Counted from the first letter of the stretch, positions 50,511-60,692 are shown. The stretch is DNA of 64,000 nucleotides from Ignavibacteriales bacterium (GCA_026390575.1 JAPLFR010000009.1:310001-374000), one strand, 5' to 3'. Notes: generated from the sequence alone by a model not told the origin. Numbers and translations are program-made.

Positions 50511-51092
50511 ATGCCGCGCAGTCTCGATATAGCTCTTGGCATAGCGTTCTGTTTCAATTTGATGTCCTGCGATTTGTTCAAAACGAGAACACCGGCAGAA
50601 CCGTCACAACAGAGTTCGAATTATATTCCACCCACAGATGCATCGCTCGTATTGCAGAATATGGTAAACGCGTTCCAAGACCGTGATGCTGTCAACTATA
50701 GCAAATCATTTTCCGAAACGTCATTTAGTTTTGAACCAGCGACAAGTGCTCGTACCAGATATGGCGGCGAATTAATGAACTGGGACAAAACAAAAGAGCA
50801 GCAATATTTTGAAAACGTGAAGAATAGTCTTCAACAAAACACGAATGTGACTCTGGAATTTGTACCGATGACATCAACGAATTTTCCAGATTCTTGTGAA
50901 ATCGGAACTGCGTATCATCTGAATGTTCCACATACAAGGTCGGCCGTGGCAAAAGTTTTTTCGGGGCAATCACAATTCACGATTATTCGTGATCCGCAGA
51001 TTGGATATTGGTACATTAGGCGGTGGGTGGATATTGGAGTGAATCCTTCTGATTCGACTTGGAGCGATTTGAAAGGAGCTTTTGCACGATAG
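50511..51092 (+). CDS. Lipoprotein, NTF2-like, first of two
   Basis: A 193-residue predicted lipoprotein (leader ends FNLMSC, Cys20) with an outer domain resembling the SnoaL/NTF2-like fold: LQNMVNAFQDRDAVNYSKSF and a C-terminal YWYIRRWVDIG. It has the same layout as the next protein, so the two probably arose by duplication. The start is at 50511 with aaggaac upstream, ten bases after recR; the longer frame from 50448 overlaps recR. Function unknown, envelope location. Confidence 0.65.
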   Translation: MPRSLDIALGIAFCFNLMSCDLFKTRTPAEPSQQSSNYIPPTDASLVLQNMVNAFQDRDAVNYSKSFSETSFSFEPATSARTRYGGELMNWDKTKEQQYFENVKNSLQQNTNVTLEFVPMTSTNFPDSCEIGTAYHLNVPHTRSAVAKVFSGQSQFTIIRDPQIGYWYIRRWVDIGVNPSDSTWSDLKGAFAR

Positions 51093-51216
51093 CATGGTGG
51101 ATCGATGATTCGTACTTCAACAAGTATAGATTCGGAACCGGAGCTTGAAGTTTTTGATTTCATGGAAAAGTGCCGACTTCTTTCTGCGTGCGTACGCTCT
51201 GACGGCTAAAACCTCA

Positions 51217-51726
51217 ATGAAAATCATTATTATCTCCATACCGTTCATCTTGTTGCTCGTTGGCTGTAATCCATTTGCGCCAGGGTTGGATAATTCTTCC
51301 GATGGAACATCGAAAATCCTGAGTGATCAAAAAACGTCCGACGGAATATTTCAAAATCTTAAATATGCTTACACTCTTCGCGATACATCAATTTATGGGC
51401 AACTTCTTGACGGTAACTTTACATTTGTGTATCACGATTATGACAGGAGTGTTGATGTGACATGGGGAAGAGATGAGGAGATGCGAACAGCATGGGGACT
51501 GTTCCAGAATGCGCAGCGATTAGATATCTTATGGAACGACATTGTATCGTCTTCAGTTGATTCGACAAATACAAAAGTGATGATCAAACGAGGATTCAAT
51601 CTCACGGTTACGTTTAATCCGAGCGATATTATTTATGTCAACGGATATGCGAATCTCACATTGGAACGCATGCGAGTGCAGGATCCGTGGATGATTGTCC
51701 GATGGAATGATGAATCCAATAATTAA
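51217..51726 (+). CDS. Lipoprotein, NTF2-like, second of two
   Basis: A 169-residue predicted lipoprotein (lipobox LLLVGC, Cys17) with FQNLKYAYTLRDTSIYGQLL and a C-terminal PWMIVRWNDES like the preceding protein. The frame opens at 51145; starting at 51217 gives a normal signal peptide. Function unknown. It lies just before pheA with an 18-base gap. Confidence 0.65.
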   Translation: MKIIIISIPFILLLVGCNPFAPGLDNSSDGTSKILSDQKTSDGIFQNLKYAYTLRDTSIYGQLLDGNFTFVYHDYDRSVDVTWGRDEEMRTAWGLFQNAQRLDILWNDIVSSSVDSTNTKVMIKRGFNLTVTFNPSDIIYVNGYANLTLERMRVQDPWMIVRWNDESNN

Positions 51727-51744
51727 TTTGGAAAGGCAGACGTG

Positions 51745-52584
51745 ATGATTGCATATCAAGGTGAACCGGGTGCATTCAGTGAGCAAGCGGCGCGTACATT
51801 CTTTGGTGCCCATGCCAACTTGAAACCGCTGCCTGCTTTTTCCGATGTTTTTGCGGATGCCGAACGCCATGCCGCGGGTTTTGGCATTGTACCGATTGAA
51901 AATTCACTCTTCGGTAGTATTCATCAAGTGTACGATCTTCTTCTGAAGCATAAGCTTTTTATCATCGGAGAAGTAAAACTCCGTATTGAATTACATCTCA
52001 TGGCGCTGCCAAAAACCAAACGGAACAGTGTCCGCACAATCTACTCACAATTGCAGGCGATCGGTCAATGCGAAAACTTTCTTAGCACACTCAAACATGT
52101 GAAAGTAGAAGCAGTGCATGATACCGCGGCGGCGGCCCGGTTCATTCAGGAACGGAAACGCAACGATGCAGCGGCTATCGCCAGCGAGCAGGCAGCGCAG
52201 GTACACGGACTGCATATTTTGAAACGAAACGTTGAGAGTAATCATCGCAATTTCACGCGCTTCATTGCGCTTTCGCGAAAACCAATTCAACCGTTTGGCA
52301 ACGTGAAGACGTCGCTCGTCTTTGCAGTAAAGGATATTCCCGGTGCACTCTTCAAAGCGCTTGCAGTATTTGCACTGCGGGACATTAATCTCCTGAAGAT
52401 TGAATCACGCCCGATCATCGGCAAACCGTGGGAATATCTCTTCTACTTAGATGTGGAGGGAATACCTGCTCGTGATCCGCTGCGGCAGGCATTACATCAT
52501 TTGGAAGAAGTGTGTACTTTTGTACGTGTGCTGGGCAGTTACCAGCCGTTCGACGACTCCGTTATATCACGCCACAGGAAGTGA
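51745..52584 (+). CDS. pheA: Prephenate dehydratase
   Basis: A 279-residue enzyme that makes phenylpyruvate from prephenate in phenylalanine synthesis. IAYQGEPGAFSE start, GFGIVPIENSLFGSI, the catalytic motif NFTRFIAL, and a C-terminal ACT regulatory domain with DIPGALFKALAVF and the IESRP phenylalanine-binding motif. A GTG three bases earlier is possible; ATG at 51745 is better placed after ggaaagg. No chorismate mutase domain, so it is the monofunctional type. Confidence 0.93.
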   Translation: MIAYQGEPGAFSEQAARTFFGAHANLKPLPAFSDVFADAERHAAGFGIVPIENSLFGSIHQVYDLLLKHKLFIIGEVKLRIELHLMALPKTKRNSVRTIYSQLQAIGQCENFLSTLKHVKVEAVHDTAAAARFIQERKRNDAAAIASEQAAQVHGLHILKRNVESNHRNFTRFIALSRKPIQPFGNVKTSLVFAVKDIPGALFKALAVFALRDINLLKIESRPIIGKPWEYLFYLDVEGIPARDPLRQALHHLEEVCTFVRVLGSYQPFDDSVISRHRK

Positions 52585-52591
52585 GAACAAT

Positions 52592-53470
52592 ATGCAACTC
52601 GGATATGTTGTAAAAGAAGGATTTTCAGGTTTCCAACGCGCCAAGCTTTCGATGTTTGCCGCTGTCTTCACGATTTGCGTGTCTCTTTTACTACTGAGTT
52701 TTTTTGCCATTCTTTTTTTAAATGTGAATGATTTGGTAAAATCCCTTCGCGAACGAGTGGAGATGGAAGCCTTTCTGAATGAACAAGTTTCCAACGATCA
52801 GCTCATTGAAGTAAAAGGCCAAGTAGAGATGCTGGACGGTGTGCGCGAGGTTCGGTACGTTTCAAAAGAAGAAGCAGCGAAAATATTCAATGAAGAGTTC
52901 GGCGAGGATATTTACAAAGTGTTGAATTTCAACCCGCTGCCGGCGTCTCTGAAAATATTCTTAAAAGACGGCTACAAAACTGCAAAACATGCAGAGGGTA
53001 TTGCCAATCAAATACGATCCATCAAAGGCGTGGATGATGTCATCTACCGGAAACAATTATTGGAGATGCTGGATCAACGCGCGATGCTGTTTCTTTGGAT
53101 TACACTCGGTGTTGGCATTTTTATTACAATCTCTTCGGTCATTTTAGTAGCGAACACGATACGCCTTGCCATCTATGCCAAGCGTAAAATTATCCAAACA
53201 ATGAAACTCATTGGCGCAACACGAACCTTTATCCGTACGCCGTTCTTGCTGGAAGGATTTCTTCAGGGTCTGCTGGGCGGAGCAATCGCCGCCATAATTA
53301 TTTTCGCGCTCTTTCAATATCTGGAACAGTGGTTGACTGTCTCGCTTTCAGAGTTTGTCCGTGTTCAGCCTTACTACTACGGCGTCATCGTTGGAATCGG
53401 TTGCGTTCTGGGATTGCTGGGAAGCATGATTTCCGTTCGTCGATTTATTAGTGAAGGAGTTGGAAATTAA
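52592..53470 (+). CDS. ftsX: Cell-division ABC transporter permease FtsX
   Basis: A 292-residue membrane protein with four membrane segments (about 22-45, 165-190, 215-240, 258-280) and the FtsX extracellular loop (ELVEMEAFLNEQ..., PLPASLKIFLKDGYK). It works with FtsE to activate peptidoglycan hydrolases at the septum; ftsE is not next to it. The start at 52592 lies just after pheA, ahead of an open frame reaching back to 52451 inside pheA. Confidence 0.9.
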   Translation: MQLGYVVKEGFSGFQRAKLSMFAAVFTICVSLLLLSFFAILFLNVNDLVKSLRERVEMEAFLNEQVSNDQLIEVKGQVEMLDGVREVRYVSKEEAAKIFNEEFGEDIYKVLNFNPLPASLKIFLKDGYKTAKHAEGIANQIRSIKGVDDVIYRKQLLEMLDQRAMLFLWITLGVGIFITISSVILVANTIRLAIYAKRKIIQTMKLIGATRTFIRTPFLLEGFLQGLLGGAIAAIIIFALFQYLEQWLTVSLSEFVRVQPYYYGVIVGIGCVLGLLGSMISVRRFISEGVGN

Positions 53471-53507
53471 ACTTCCCTCCATTTAAGAAAATCAGCATGA
53501 ACTCCTG

Positions 53508-53564
53508 ATGCTCTTGTTGCTGGGATGCAGTACTATTCTGCGAAGCAAAAAACGGACAGCTTAA
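53508..53564 (+). pseudogene. Truncated lipoprotein leader after ftsX
   Basis: An 18-codon open frame reads MLLLLGCSTILRSKKRTA, a plausible lipoprotein signal that stops at once. It may be the broken 5' end of a former gene. The rest of the gap, 53565-54109, holds no gene I can support; it contains short A/T-rich repeats only. Confidence 0.4.
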
Positions 53565-54109
53565 AATTGAACTAGTGAGGATACGTACCTATAGATATTT
53601 TTTTAACAAGTGTTTCAAATCTGAAGGTTTAACCTCTCTTCAAAAAATACCTTCCTAGTGCCGATTCTAATAAATGATCTTGTATTCCATGCGGCACAGT
53701 GCCGCGAAAAAATTGCGATTTCTATGAACGAAACGCAATGCTACTTATTTGAAGCGGTACTAGTACAACTTATCATACCTGATAATAGGTCGTTATTAAC
53801 ATAATAATCGGTTTGGAATAAAATAATGACCTGCATTGAATATATTTGGTTCTTTGCATGGTACGGATGTTGTTAAATGCTGGTAGTGCACTGGCGAGTA
53901 TCACGATTTTCAAGTTTACCGCTTGAAGGCTTTTATTCATATCTCCTTTTGATTTCAAGGAGTCTCCTCATGGATATCCTTTGAAAGGAAAATATTCGCC
54001 GTACGAGCTTTTATCCTTTGTTGCATAACTTGCTAGTCCAAAAAAATAAATCACTTCCCAGGTGTAATTGAATGATGAAAGCTTAATGTTCTTTTGGCAG
54101 AAAGATAAT

Positions 54110-55126
54110 ATGACGCGGATCGAAGTATCGCTAGGCGTGACTATCGGTGGTACGTATACAGGTTTTGGCTACGTCGATAGAAAAGGGAAATGCCTTGCAC
54201 GTGCGACTATTCCAACTATAGCTTATCAAGCAGCTGAATTATTTTTTGAACGACTCCATGAAGGAGCGAAAACACTTCTTGGTACAATGCCTGAGAAATG
54301 CAAATTAGTCGGAATCGGCGTAAGTGCACCTAACGCTAATTATTATTCAGGAACAATTGAATATCCACCCAATTTGAGCTGGGAGTATGTAGATGTCCTG
54401 GCAGAAATTGGCAAGTATTACAGCGTACCGGTGTTAACAACGAATGATGCGAATGCTATTGCGCTTGGTGAAATGCTGTTTGGTACTGCCCAGGGTATGA
54501 AGAATTTTATTGTGATCACTCTGGGTACAGGACTTGGCAGCGGCATCGTGGCAAATGGTGAATTGATTTGTGGTGCAGATGGAAATGCCGGAGAAATAGG
54601 CCATACGACAGTCGACTTAAAGGGGCGGGAATGTGGTTGTGGTCGCCGCGGCTGTCTTGAAACATATGTCTCTGCTACGGGTATATGCCGAACTGTGCAA
54701 GATCTCATTTGCAACACCACTGAGTCAAGCGATCTCCGTTATATCAGTTTCGAGAACTTGACATTTAAAATGATCTATGATGCTGCACAACGGGGCGATC
54801 GATTGGCACTGGAAGCGTTTGATTACACAGGAAATATTCTTGGAATTAAACTCGCCGACTCTATTGCACATTTAAGCCCTGAGGCTGTAATTTTCTTTGG
54901 TGGTTTGGCTTCGGCAGGCGATCTTCTCTTCATGCCAGCAAAACAATCGATGGAGGAGCATCTCTTCGGTACTTTCAAGAACAAAGTGAAGTTACTTCCT
55001 TCGGGATTAGCCGAGGATCATGCATCCGTCCTTGGGGCGAGTGCATTGATTTGGAATATTTTGAAGACACACACAAGAATCTCTGCACGGAAAGAATTAC
55101 TTACCCGGCATGTCGCAATTCGATGA
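54110..55126 (+). CDS. ROK family sugar kinase or regulator
   Basis: A 338-residue ROK protein: GVTIGGTYTGFGYVD (ATP-binding phosphate 1), NDANAIALGEMLFG, ITLGTGLGSGIV, and the ROK zinc signature EIGHTTVDLKGREC-GCGRRGCLE. No N-terminal helix-turn-helix, so a hexokinase or glucokinase-type enzyme is more likely than a repressor. Start uncertain: ATG 54110 is chosen because the ATP-binding fold begins there; ATG 54086 or TTG 54068 are possible. It stands alone between two long gene-poor gaps. Confidence 0.85.
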   Translation: MTRIEVSLGVTIGGTYTGFGYVDRKGKCLARATIPTIAYQAAELFFERLHEGAKTLLGTMPEKCKLVGIGVSAPNANYYSGTIEYPPNLSWEYVDVLAEIGKYYSVPVLTTNDANAIALGEMLFGTAQGMKNFIVITLGTGLGSGIVANGELICGADGNAGEIGHTTVDLKGRECGCGRRGCLETYVSATGICRTVQDLICNTTESSDLRYISFENLTFKMIYDAAQRGDRLALEAFDYTGNILGIKLADSIAHLSPEAVIFFGGLASAGDLLFMPAKQSMEEHLFGTFKNKVKLLPSGLAEDHASVLGASALIWNILKTHTRISARKELLTRHVAIR

Positions 55127-55300
55127 CTGTCGGATGTATTCTATAGATCCTATCCGTACGCTTTCCAATTTTGCTTTTACTCAAATGAGTCAACTACCTT
55201 TTTAAGAGAAGGTGTTGATGTTTATTCATGTGTTCTACCGATGAGAGGCGATCGATGGCGAAATATGTCCGGCTTCGATCTGCATAAACCAATTTATGGT

Positions 55301-55604
55301 ACCTCTCCGATCGCTGTAAGCGGTCGGAGAGGTTAAATCTTGAGAATTGTAATCGCTGTAAGCGGTCGGAGAGGTTAAATCTTGAGAATTGTAATTGCTG
55401 TAAGCGGTCGGAGAGGTTAAATCTTGAGAATGGTAATCGCTGTAAGCGGGCGGAGAGGCTAAATTTTGAGAATTGTAATCGCTGTAAGCGGTAGAAGAGG
55501 TAAAACATTGAGAAGTATATTTGCGGCTTTTGTGTTCGTGAGTGAAACTCACTCACAACTTGGAGGGTTGAACCTCTCCGATCTCTAAAAGAGGTCGGAG
55601 AGGT
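55301..55604. repeat. Five-copy 42-bp tandem repeat flanked by matching hairpins
   Basis: Five units of 42 bases start at 55312, 55354, 55396, 55438 and 55480 (cgctgtaagcggtcggagag, then gttaaatcttgagaattgtaat). The left edge forms a 15-base stem acctctccgatcgct/agcggtcggagaggt (55301-55333), and the right edge forms acctctccgatctct/agaggtcggagaggt (55572-55604). Each unit contains the ggagaggt arm, so alternative pairings are possible. Open frames on the minus strand (14-residue repeats) have no start support. The rest of the gap 55127-55618 holds nothing else. Confidence 0.75.
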
Positions 55605-55618
55605 ATCAATTACTGTTT

Positions 55619-56737
55619 TTATTGTACCGCGAGGACTCGTTCGTAGTACTGTTCATACTGGCTGATAATTTTTGAAGATTCAAATTCAATTGCGCGCTTG
55701 CGCGCCGCTTCTGCAAAAAGTTTATGTTTGGATGAATTCGTGAGCAAGTCAATTGCGTAGCGGGCCATTCGGTCGATGTCGCCAAATTCAGCAATAAATC
55801 CTGTCTGTCCATGCACTTGAAGTTCAGGCAGTCCGCCGACACTTGAGGAAATGACGGGCACTTCACACGCCATCGCTTCGAGTGCTGAAAGTCCAAAACT
55901 TTCCGATTGACTTGGCATCAAGAAAAGATCAGCAGTAGAAAGAATTGGCACCAGCTCGACTTGCTTCCCGAGGAAGCGAACTTTTTCTTGAATGCCAAAT
56001 TCACGGCACAACATTTCACATTGTGAACGGTCTGGACCATCGCCAATGAGAATAAGGACGCTTGGTATCTTTTTCTGCACTTCATTAAAAATTCGAATCA
56101 CATCTGTGACGCGTTTCACCGGACGGAAGTTTGAAGTATGTGCTAAAATCTTTTGACCCTTTGACGCGCACTTCAAACCAAATGTGTCCGATGGTTGTCG
56201 TTTGTATTTTGTTGTATCGATAAAATTCGGAATTACTTCGATCTCTTTATCTATTCCATAATTTGTCTGAGTCTTTTCTTTGAGGAAGCGGGATACAGCC
56301 GTCACGCCATCACTCTGCTCGATACTAAATTTCATGATCGGCAGAAAACTGGGTTCCAGTCCAACAAGCGTGATGTCTGTACCGTGAAGCGTTGTGACGA
56401 TCTTGATATGGTCTCCCATGATCTGCTTTGCCAAGTATGCGCTCGTCGCGTGCGGGATTGCATAATGACAATGAAGAAGATCAAGTTTCTCATAACGTGA
56501 TACTTCTACCATTTTACTGGCGAGGGCAAGTGTGTAAAGCGGAAAGTCGAAGAGCGGATAATTCGACATCTCTACTTCGTGATAGACAATGTTGTCCTGA
56601 AATCCGCTCAACCGCATCGGCATAGCGTAGCTGATAAAATGGATAGAATGTCCGCGATTGGCAAGCGCTTTACCAAGTTCGGTTGCGACAACGCCACTGC
56701 CGCCGTATGTGGGATAGCATGTTATACCGATTCTCAT
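55619..56737 (-). CDS. bshA: N-acetyl-alpha-D-glucosaminyl L-malate synthase
   Basis: A 372-residue GT4 glycosyltransferase matching BshA, which makes GlcNAc-malate, the first step of bacillithiol synthesis: MRIGITCYPTYGGSGVVATELG, LHCHYAIPHATSAYLAKQ, TSNFRPVKRVTDVI, and MPSQSESFGLSALEAMACEVPVI with the family's E..E-type donor site. Start at 56737 gives the usual N-terminus. It lies between the 42-bp repeat and the ABC exporter genes, transcribed leftward. Confidence 0.92.
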   Translation of the reverse strand: MRIGITCYPTYGGSGVVATELGKALANRGHSIHFISYAMPMRLSGFQDNIVYHEVEMSNYPLFDFPLYTLALASKMVEVSRYEKLDLLHCHYAIPHATSAYLAKQIMGDHIKIVTTLHGTDITLVGLEPSFLPIMKFSIEQSDGVTAVSRFLKEKTQTNYGIDKEIEVIPNFIDTTKYKRQPSDTFGLKCASKGQKILAHTSNFRPVKRVTDVIRIFNEVQKKIPSVLILIGDGPDRSQCEMLCREFGIQEKVRFLGKQVELVPILSTADLFLMPSQSESFGLSALEAMACEVPVISSSVGGLPELQVHGQTGFIAEFGDIDRMARYAIDLLTNSSKHKLFAEAARKRAIEFESSKIISQYEQYYERVLAVQ

Positions 56738-56824
56738 TGCGTCCTCTTTAATTGCAAAAAGGTATATAGAAATCGTATAATATTCAAACGAAGTCGGACT
56801 AAGAATGGAAGCCCTGCTTTGCGT

Positions 56825-57664
56825 TTAAAAATCCTGTCTCGAGAAATACCAGATCGAAAGGAAATAGAGGAGGCACGTTGAGAAGAAGGAATAGACGAAC
56901 GGCATAATAGTAAAATCCGGTGCATTGGAAATATAGGGAAGTTTGCCAATGACACGAGTAGAATTTTCGAGCATGGCGTTCAGCTGCGGAGTGAGATAAT
57001 AAAGCGCGTCCAGTAAACGGTGGTATACAACATTGTCCCAGAGTATGTATAATCCATTTTCCCTCACCTCAAGTCCCCACGAAATGATAGAAAAAATAAA
57101 TGCCAGCATAATTGAGAAGCTGGCGCTTCTGGTTATCAATCCAACGATGGTCACGACGGAGAAGAAACATACAAACGCATAAACGACATATAGAGTTGAA
57201 GAAAGAAATCCCCAATGCCACACTCCAACTTTCAAACCAAAGACAAGCCAAACGCCGAGAAAGAAATAAATAAGATTAATGACAATTCCGGAGACTGCGC
57301 CCAATGCGCGGGCCATGAGCAATTCAGCTCGTGTAAGGGGTTTGCTGAGGAAGAGATCGATCATTCCTTTCTCGAGCATTGATGGAATCAGTCCTGCGAC
57401 ACCGAACATACCAAGAAGAATGATCCAAAAGATAGATAATGAATGCAGTTGAATAAGAAGAAATTCGATAACATTCAATCCTGGTTGAGATAAGCGCGCA
57501 AGCGGCTGACCAAACAGAGTCACCATATCCGGTTCATTGAGAGGATGGCTAACTCCAAGAGTGAGAAGTAATAAAATAATTGATGCGACAATGAAATAGA
57601 AAATGAGCGTTCCCCTGCGCATTGCTTCTTCCACTGTGAACCGAAACATGCCCCAAAACCTCAT
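56825..57664 (-). CDS. ABC transporter permease (ABC-2 type)
   Basis: A 279-residue permease with about six membrane segments and the ABC-2 layout (EKGMIDLFLSKPLTRAELLMAR-type coupling region). Start overlaps the stop of the ATPase gene by four bases (57661-57664), so the two are translationally coupled. Substrate unknown; copper/nitrous-oxide (NosY-like) and lipid or drug exporters share this form. Confidence 0.85.
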   Translation of the reverse strand: MRFWGMFRFTVEEAMRRGTLIFYFIVASIILLLLTLGVSHPLNEPDMVTLFGQPLARLSQPGLNVIEFLLIQLHSLSIFWIILLGMFGVAGLIPSMLEKGMIDLFLSKPLTRAELLMARALGAVSGIVINLIYFFLGVWLVFGLKVGVWHWGFLSSTLYVVYAFVCFFSVVTIVGLITRSASFSIMLAFIFSIISWGLEVRENGLYILWDNVVYHRLLDALYYLTPQLNAMLENSTRVIGKLPYISNAPDFTIMPFVYSFFSTCLLYFLSIWYFSRQDF

Positions 57665-58596
57665 TGTTCGTTTTCTCCTTTCATGATCTGAATGAAGTAA
57701 TCCTCTAATGATGTTTTTTGTTGAGCCATACCTTCAATTCCGACACTACCTTCACGGAGGATATCGATGATCGTATTAAGCTCAGACTTGTCATGCAGGG
57801 AAACGATTAAATTTGTGTCATTATATTCGATAGGGAGAATCGTTTGCTGTAATCGTTCATGTATCTCTTTGGTTATAGGAGAAGACAACTGAATGACATA
57901 CGCGAGTTTCTGTGTTGTGAGTTCTGCAATCGTCCCGGTGCGCACTACTTTTCCTTTATTCAGAATCGCCACACGATCGCAGATCATTTCCACTTCAGAA
58001 AGAAGGTGCGAGTTTAAGAAAATGGTTGTGCCTTGCGCTTTCAAACTTAAAAGTAAGTCGCGAATTTCTTTCCGTCCAAGAGGGTCTACGCCATCTGTGG
58101 GTTCATCCAAAAATAATATTTTCGGGTCGTTGATCAGAGCTTGTGCAAGTCCGAGCCGCTGCAGCATTCCTTTGGAAAACTTTTTTGTCTTGACCTTCGT
58201 CCAGTCTTTCAATCCGACTGTTTCGAGGAGTGACCGTGCTTTTTCTTTCAAGGTCGATTCCGGCAAACCATTTAATCTTCCAAAAAATATCAGTGTATTT
58301 TCCGCTGTGAGAAATCCTGGATAACGATGATTTTCAGGTAAATAGCCGCAATACTCTTTCAATGCCCGTTGTCCTAAAGGATATCCAAGGACGGTTGCTG
58401 TACCAGATGTTGGGTGAACGATGGAAAGAATAAGTTTGACGAATGTGGTCTTTCCTGCTCCATTTGGACCAAGCAATCCAAATATTTCACCTTGTTCAAC
58501 GGAAAGGGAAACTTTTTCGAGTGCAGGAATGTTCTTTCTTTTGAATGCGCCGGAGCGATAATGCTTCGTGAGATCAAGTGTTTGTAGTGCTTCCAT
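57661..58596 (-). CDS. ABC transporter ATPase
   Basis: A 311-residue ATP-binding subunit: Walker A GLLGPNGAGKTTFVK (about 39-53), signature FSKGMLQRLGLAQAL, Walker B ILFLDEPTDGVDP, and a C-terminal extension typical of CcmA/NosF-type exporters. Forms an exporter with the permease downstream. The 160-base gap to the divergent Rrf2 gene carries a hairpin. Confidence 0.92.
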   Translation of the reverse strand: MEALQTLDLTKHYRSGAFKRKNIPALEKVSLSVEQGEIFGLLGPNGAGKTTFVKLILSIVHPTSGTATVLGYPLGQRALKEYCGYLPENHRYPGFLTAENTLIFFGRLNGLPESTLKEKARSLLETVGLKDWTKVKTKKFSKGMLQRLGLAQALINDPKILFLDEPTDGVDPLGRKEIRDLLLSLKAQGTTIFLNSHLLSEVEMICDRVAILNKGKVVRTGTIAELTTQKLAYVIQLSSPITKEIHERLQQTILPIEYNDTNLIVSLHDKSELNTIIDILREGSVGIEGMAQQKTSLEDYFIQIMKGENEQ

Positions 58597-58699
58597 ATAC
58601 TTTGTAAGATAAAAAAAAATGTGACCTCTTCAAAGATTTGAAAAGAGGTTTATATCAGTACTTGATTTAGTAGAAAAAGAGAGAGATATTTAAATAGAA

Positions 58700-58728
58700 A
58701 GAGTCATAAAAAGACTCTAATTTTTTGG
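58700..58728 (+). promoter_or_regulatory. Hairpin and possible operator before the Rrf2 gene
   Basis: agagtc/gactct (58700-58718) is followed by a T run, a terminator-like hairpin that could attenuate the suf operon. Further on, gaccggaatggtc (just before the start) is an imperfect palindrome that may bind the Rrf2 protein. Neither matches a defined IscR or SufR box by eye. Confidence 0.4.
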
Positions 58729-58757
58729 AGTAATGTAAGACCGGAATGGTCGTATTT

Positions 58758-59162
58758 ATGCTTCAACTTTCAAAAAAAGTGGAATATGGTTTGATGGCTC
58801 TTCGGCACATGGCAATGAATCCACGAGGACAAGTATTCACTGCGAAAGAAATTGCCGCGAAGTACGATATTCCGTATGAATTGCTAGCGAAGGTTTTGCA
58901 GAAACTCACAAGAGCAGGGCTTGTCGTTTCAACCCAAGGAATGCATGGCGGTTATTCACTTGCAAAACAACCGAATGAATTACATATCTCGAACATCATC
59001 AGTGTCATTGAAGATGAAAAACCGACGATTGCTGAATGCTATGCCGAAGGCGGAGAAGATTGCTCTATCTTTCAAGCATGTACGATTCGTAAACCTCTCG
59101 GGAAAATGCAGCACAATCTGAATTTGCTTCTCGAGAACACAACACTGGAGCAAATTGTGTAA
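58758..59162 (+). CDS. Rrf2-family Fe-S regulator (SufR/IscR-like)
   Basis: A 134-residue winged-helix regulator: [39 protein letters not shown], then [10 protein letters not shown] and three cysteines C94, C102 and C108 ([21 protein letters not shown]) that can ligate an iron-sulfur cluster. It heads the suf cluster and most likely senses Fe-S status and regulates sufBCDS. The start at 58758 gives the family N-terminus; a nearer ATG at 58746 is possible. SufB starts 23 bases after its stop. Confidence 0.9.
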   Translation: MLQLSKKVEYGLMALRHMAMNPRGQVFTAKEIAAKYDIPYELLAKVLQKLTRAGLVVSTQGMHGGYSLAKQPNELHISNIISVIEDEKPTIAECYAEGGEDCSIFQACTIRKPLGKMQHNLNLLLENTTLEQIV

Positions 59163-59185
59163 CCGGTTACCAGATTGAGAAATTT

Positions 59186-60631
59186 ATGAACAATGAAACA
59201 AATACTATAGAAGAATTTGCTGCTCAAGAATACAAGTATGGCTTTATAACTGATATTGAAGCCGATTCCGCACCTCCTGGTTTGAACGAGGACATCATCC
59301 GTTTGATTTCTACAAAAAAGCAGGAGCCGGTTTGGCTGCTTGAATGGCGGCTGAAAGCGTTCCGGCATTGGCAAACGATGGAAGAACCGCATTGGCAGAA
59401 TATTAAGTATCCTCCAATCGATTATCAGGCAATTGTCTATTATTCAGCGCCGAAACAAAATTCGCTGCTTAAAGATTTATCAGAAGTTGATCCTGAATTA
59501 TTGAAGACATACGATAAACTTGGTATTCCCCTTCGTGAGCAAGAGTGGCTCGCAGGTGTTGCGGTCGATGCTGTTTTCGATAGTGTTTCGGTGGCAACCA
59601 CATTTAAAGAAAAGCTGAAAGAGCTGGGAATAATATTCGGTTCTTTTTCAGAAGCAGTTCGCGAACATCCTGATTTAGTAAAGAAGTATCTTGGTTCTGT
59701 TGTACCTGCGAATGATAATTATTTCGCCGCATTGAATTCGGCAGTATTCAGTGATGGTTCGTTCTGCTTCATCCCCAAAGGCGTCCGGTGTCCGATGGAG
59801 TTATCAACGTACTTCCGTATTAATGCCGCATCGACAGGACAATTTGAGCGAACGCTCATTGTGGCGGAAGAAGGCGCTCAGGTGAGTTATTTAGAAGGAT
59901 GCACAGCGCCCATGCGGGATAAAAATCAACTGCATGCGGCGGTGGTAGAATTGGTTGCGTTAGATAATGCGAAGATCAAATATTCGACCGTGCAGAATTG
60001 GTACCCCGGTGATAAAGAAGGGCGCGGAGGTATTTACAACTTTGTCACGAAACGCGGTAAATGTGCAGGCGTGAATTCAAAAATTTCATGGACACAAGTA
60101 GAAACCGGTTCAGCGATCACGTGGAAGTATCCGAGTGTGCTTCTGATAGGCGACAATTCAGTAGGAGAATTTTATTCTGTTGCGGTTGTCAATAATTACC
60201 AGCAAGCAGATACAGGAACGAAGATGATTCACATCGGGAAGAATACGAAGAGTACGATCGTTTCAAAAGGAATTTCTGCAGGACACGGACAGAATTCCTA
60301 TCGCGGATTAGTAGAAATGAAAAAGGGCGCAATGAACGCGCGTAACTTTTCGCAATGCGATTCTCTGCTCTTGGGTGACAAATGCGGTGCCCATACGTTT
60401 CCATATATTGAAGTGAAAAATACATCCGCAAAAGCCGAGCACGAGGCAACGACATCAAAAATTGGCGACGATCAAATATTCTATTGTAAACAGCGCGGAC
60501 TTTCTGCAGAAGATGCTGTGAATCTGATCGTCAATGGTTTTTGTAAAGAAGTATTTCGTGAATTGCCTATGGAGTTTGCGGTGGAAGCGCAGAAACTGCT
60601 TGGTGTGAGTTTGGAAGGAAGCGTTGGATAA
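59186..60631 (+). CDS. sufB: Fe-S cluster assembly protein SufB
   Basis: A 481-residue SufB, normal length: [53 protein letters not shown], the conserved [37 protein letters not shown] region with the cysteine and histidine residues used for cluster assembly, and the tail [17 protein letters not shown]. With SufC and SufD it forms the scaffold that builds Fe-S clusters in the cytoplasm. Second gene of the suf operon. Confidence 0.96.
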   Translation: MNNETNTIEEFAAQEYKYGFITDIEADSAPPGLNEDIIRLISTKKQEPVWLLEWRLKAFRHWQTMEEPHWQNIKYPPIDYQAIVYYSAPKQNSLLKDLSEVDPELLKTYDKLGIPLREQEWLAGVAVDAVFDSVSVATTFKEKLKELGIIFGSFSEAVREHPDLVKKYLGSVVPANDNYFAALNSAVFSDGSFCFIPKGVRCPMELSTYFRINAASTGQFERTLIVAEEGAQVSYLEGCTAPMRDKNQLHAAVVELVALDNAKIKYSTVQNWYPGDKEGRGGIYNFVTKRGKCAGVNSKISWTQVETGSAITWKYPSVLLIGDNSVGEFYSVAVVNNYQQADTGTKMIHIGKNTKSTIVSKGISAGHGQNSYRGLVEMKKGAMNARNFSQCDSLLLGDKCGAHTFPYIEVKNTSAKAEHEATTSKIGDDQIFYCKQRGLSAEDAVNLIVNGFCKEVFRELPMEFAVEAQKLLGVSLEGSVG

Positions 60632-60692
60632 CAAATCAAAAATAAAAATGCAAAATGAAAAAGTAAAAAGTTAGAAGAAGGAAAATTATAAA

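Noticed and set aside
53773-53958. 61-residue minus-strand frame in the gap before the ROK gene
   Set aside because: No recognisable features and no start signal.
55194-55556. 14-residue repeat peptide on the minus strand
   Set aside because: Encoded by the 42-bp tandem repeat in more than one frame, with no start signal.
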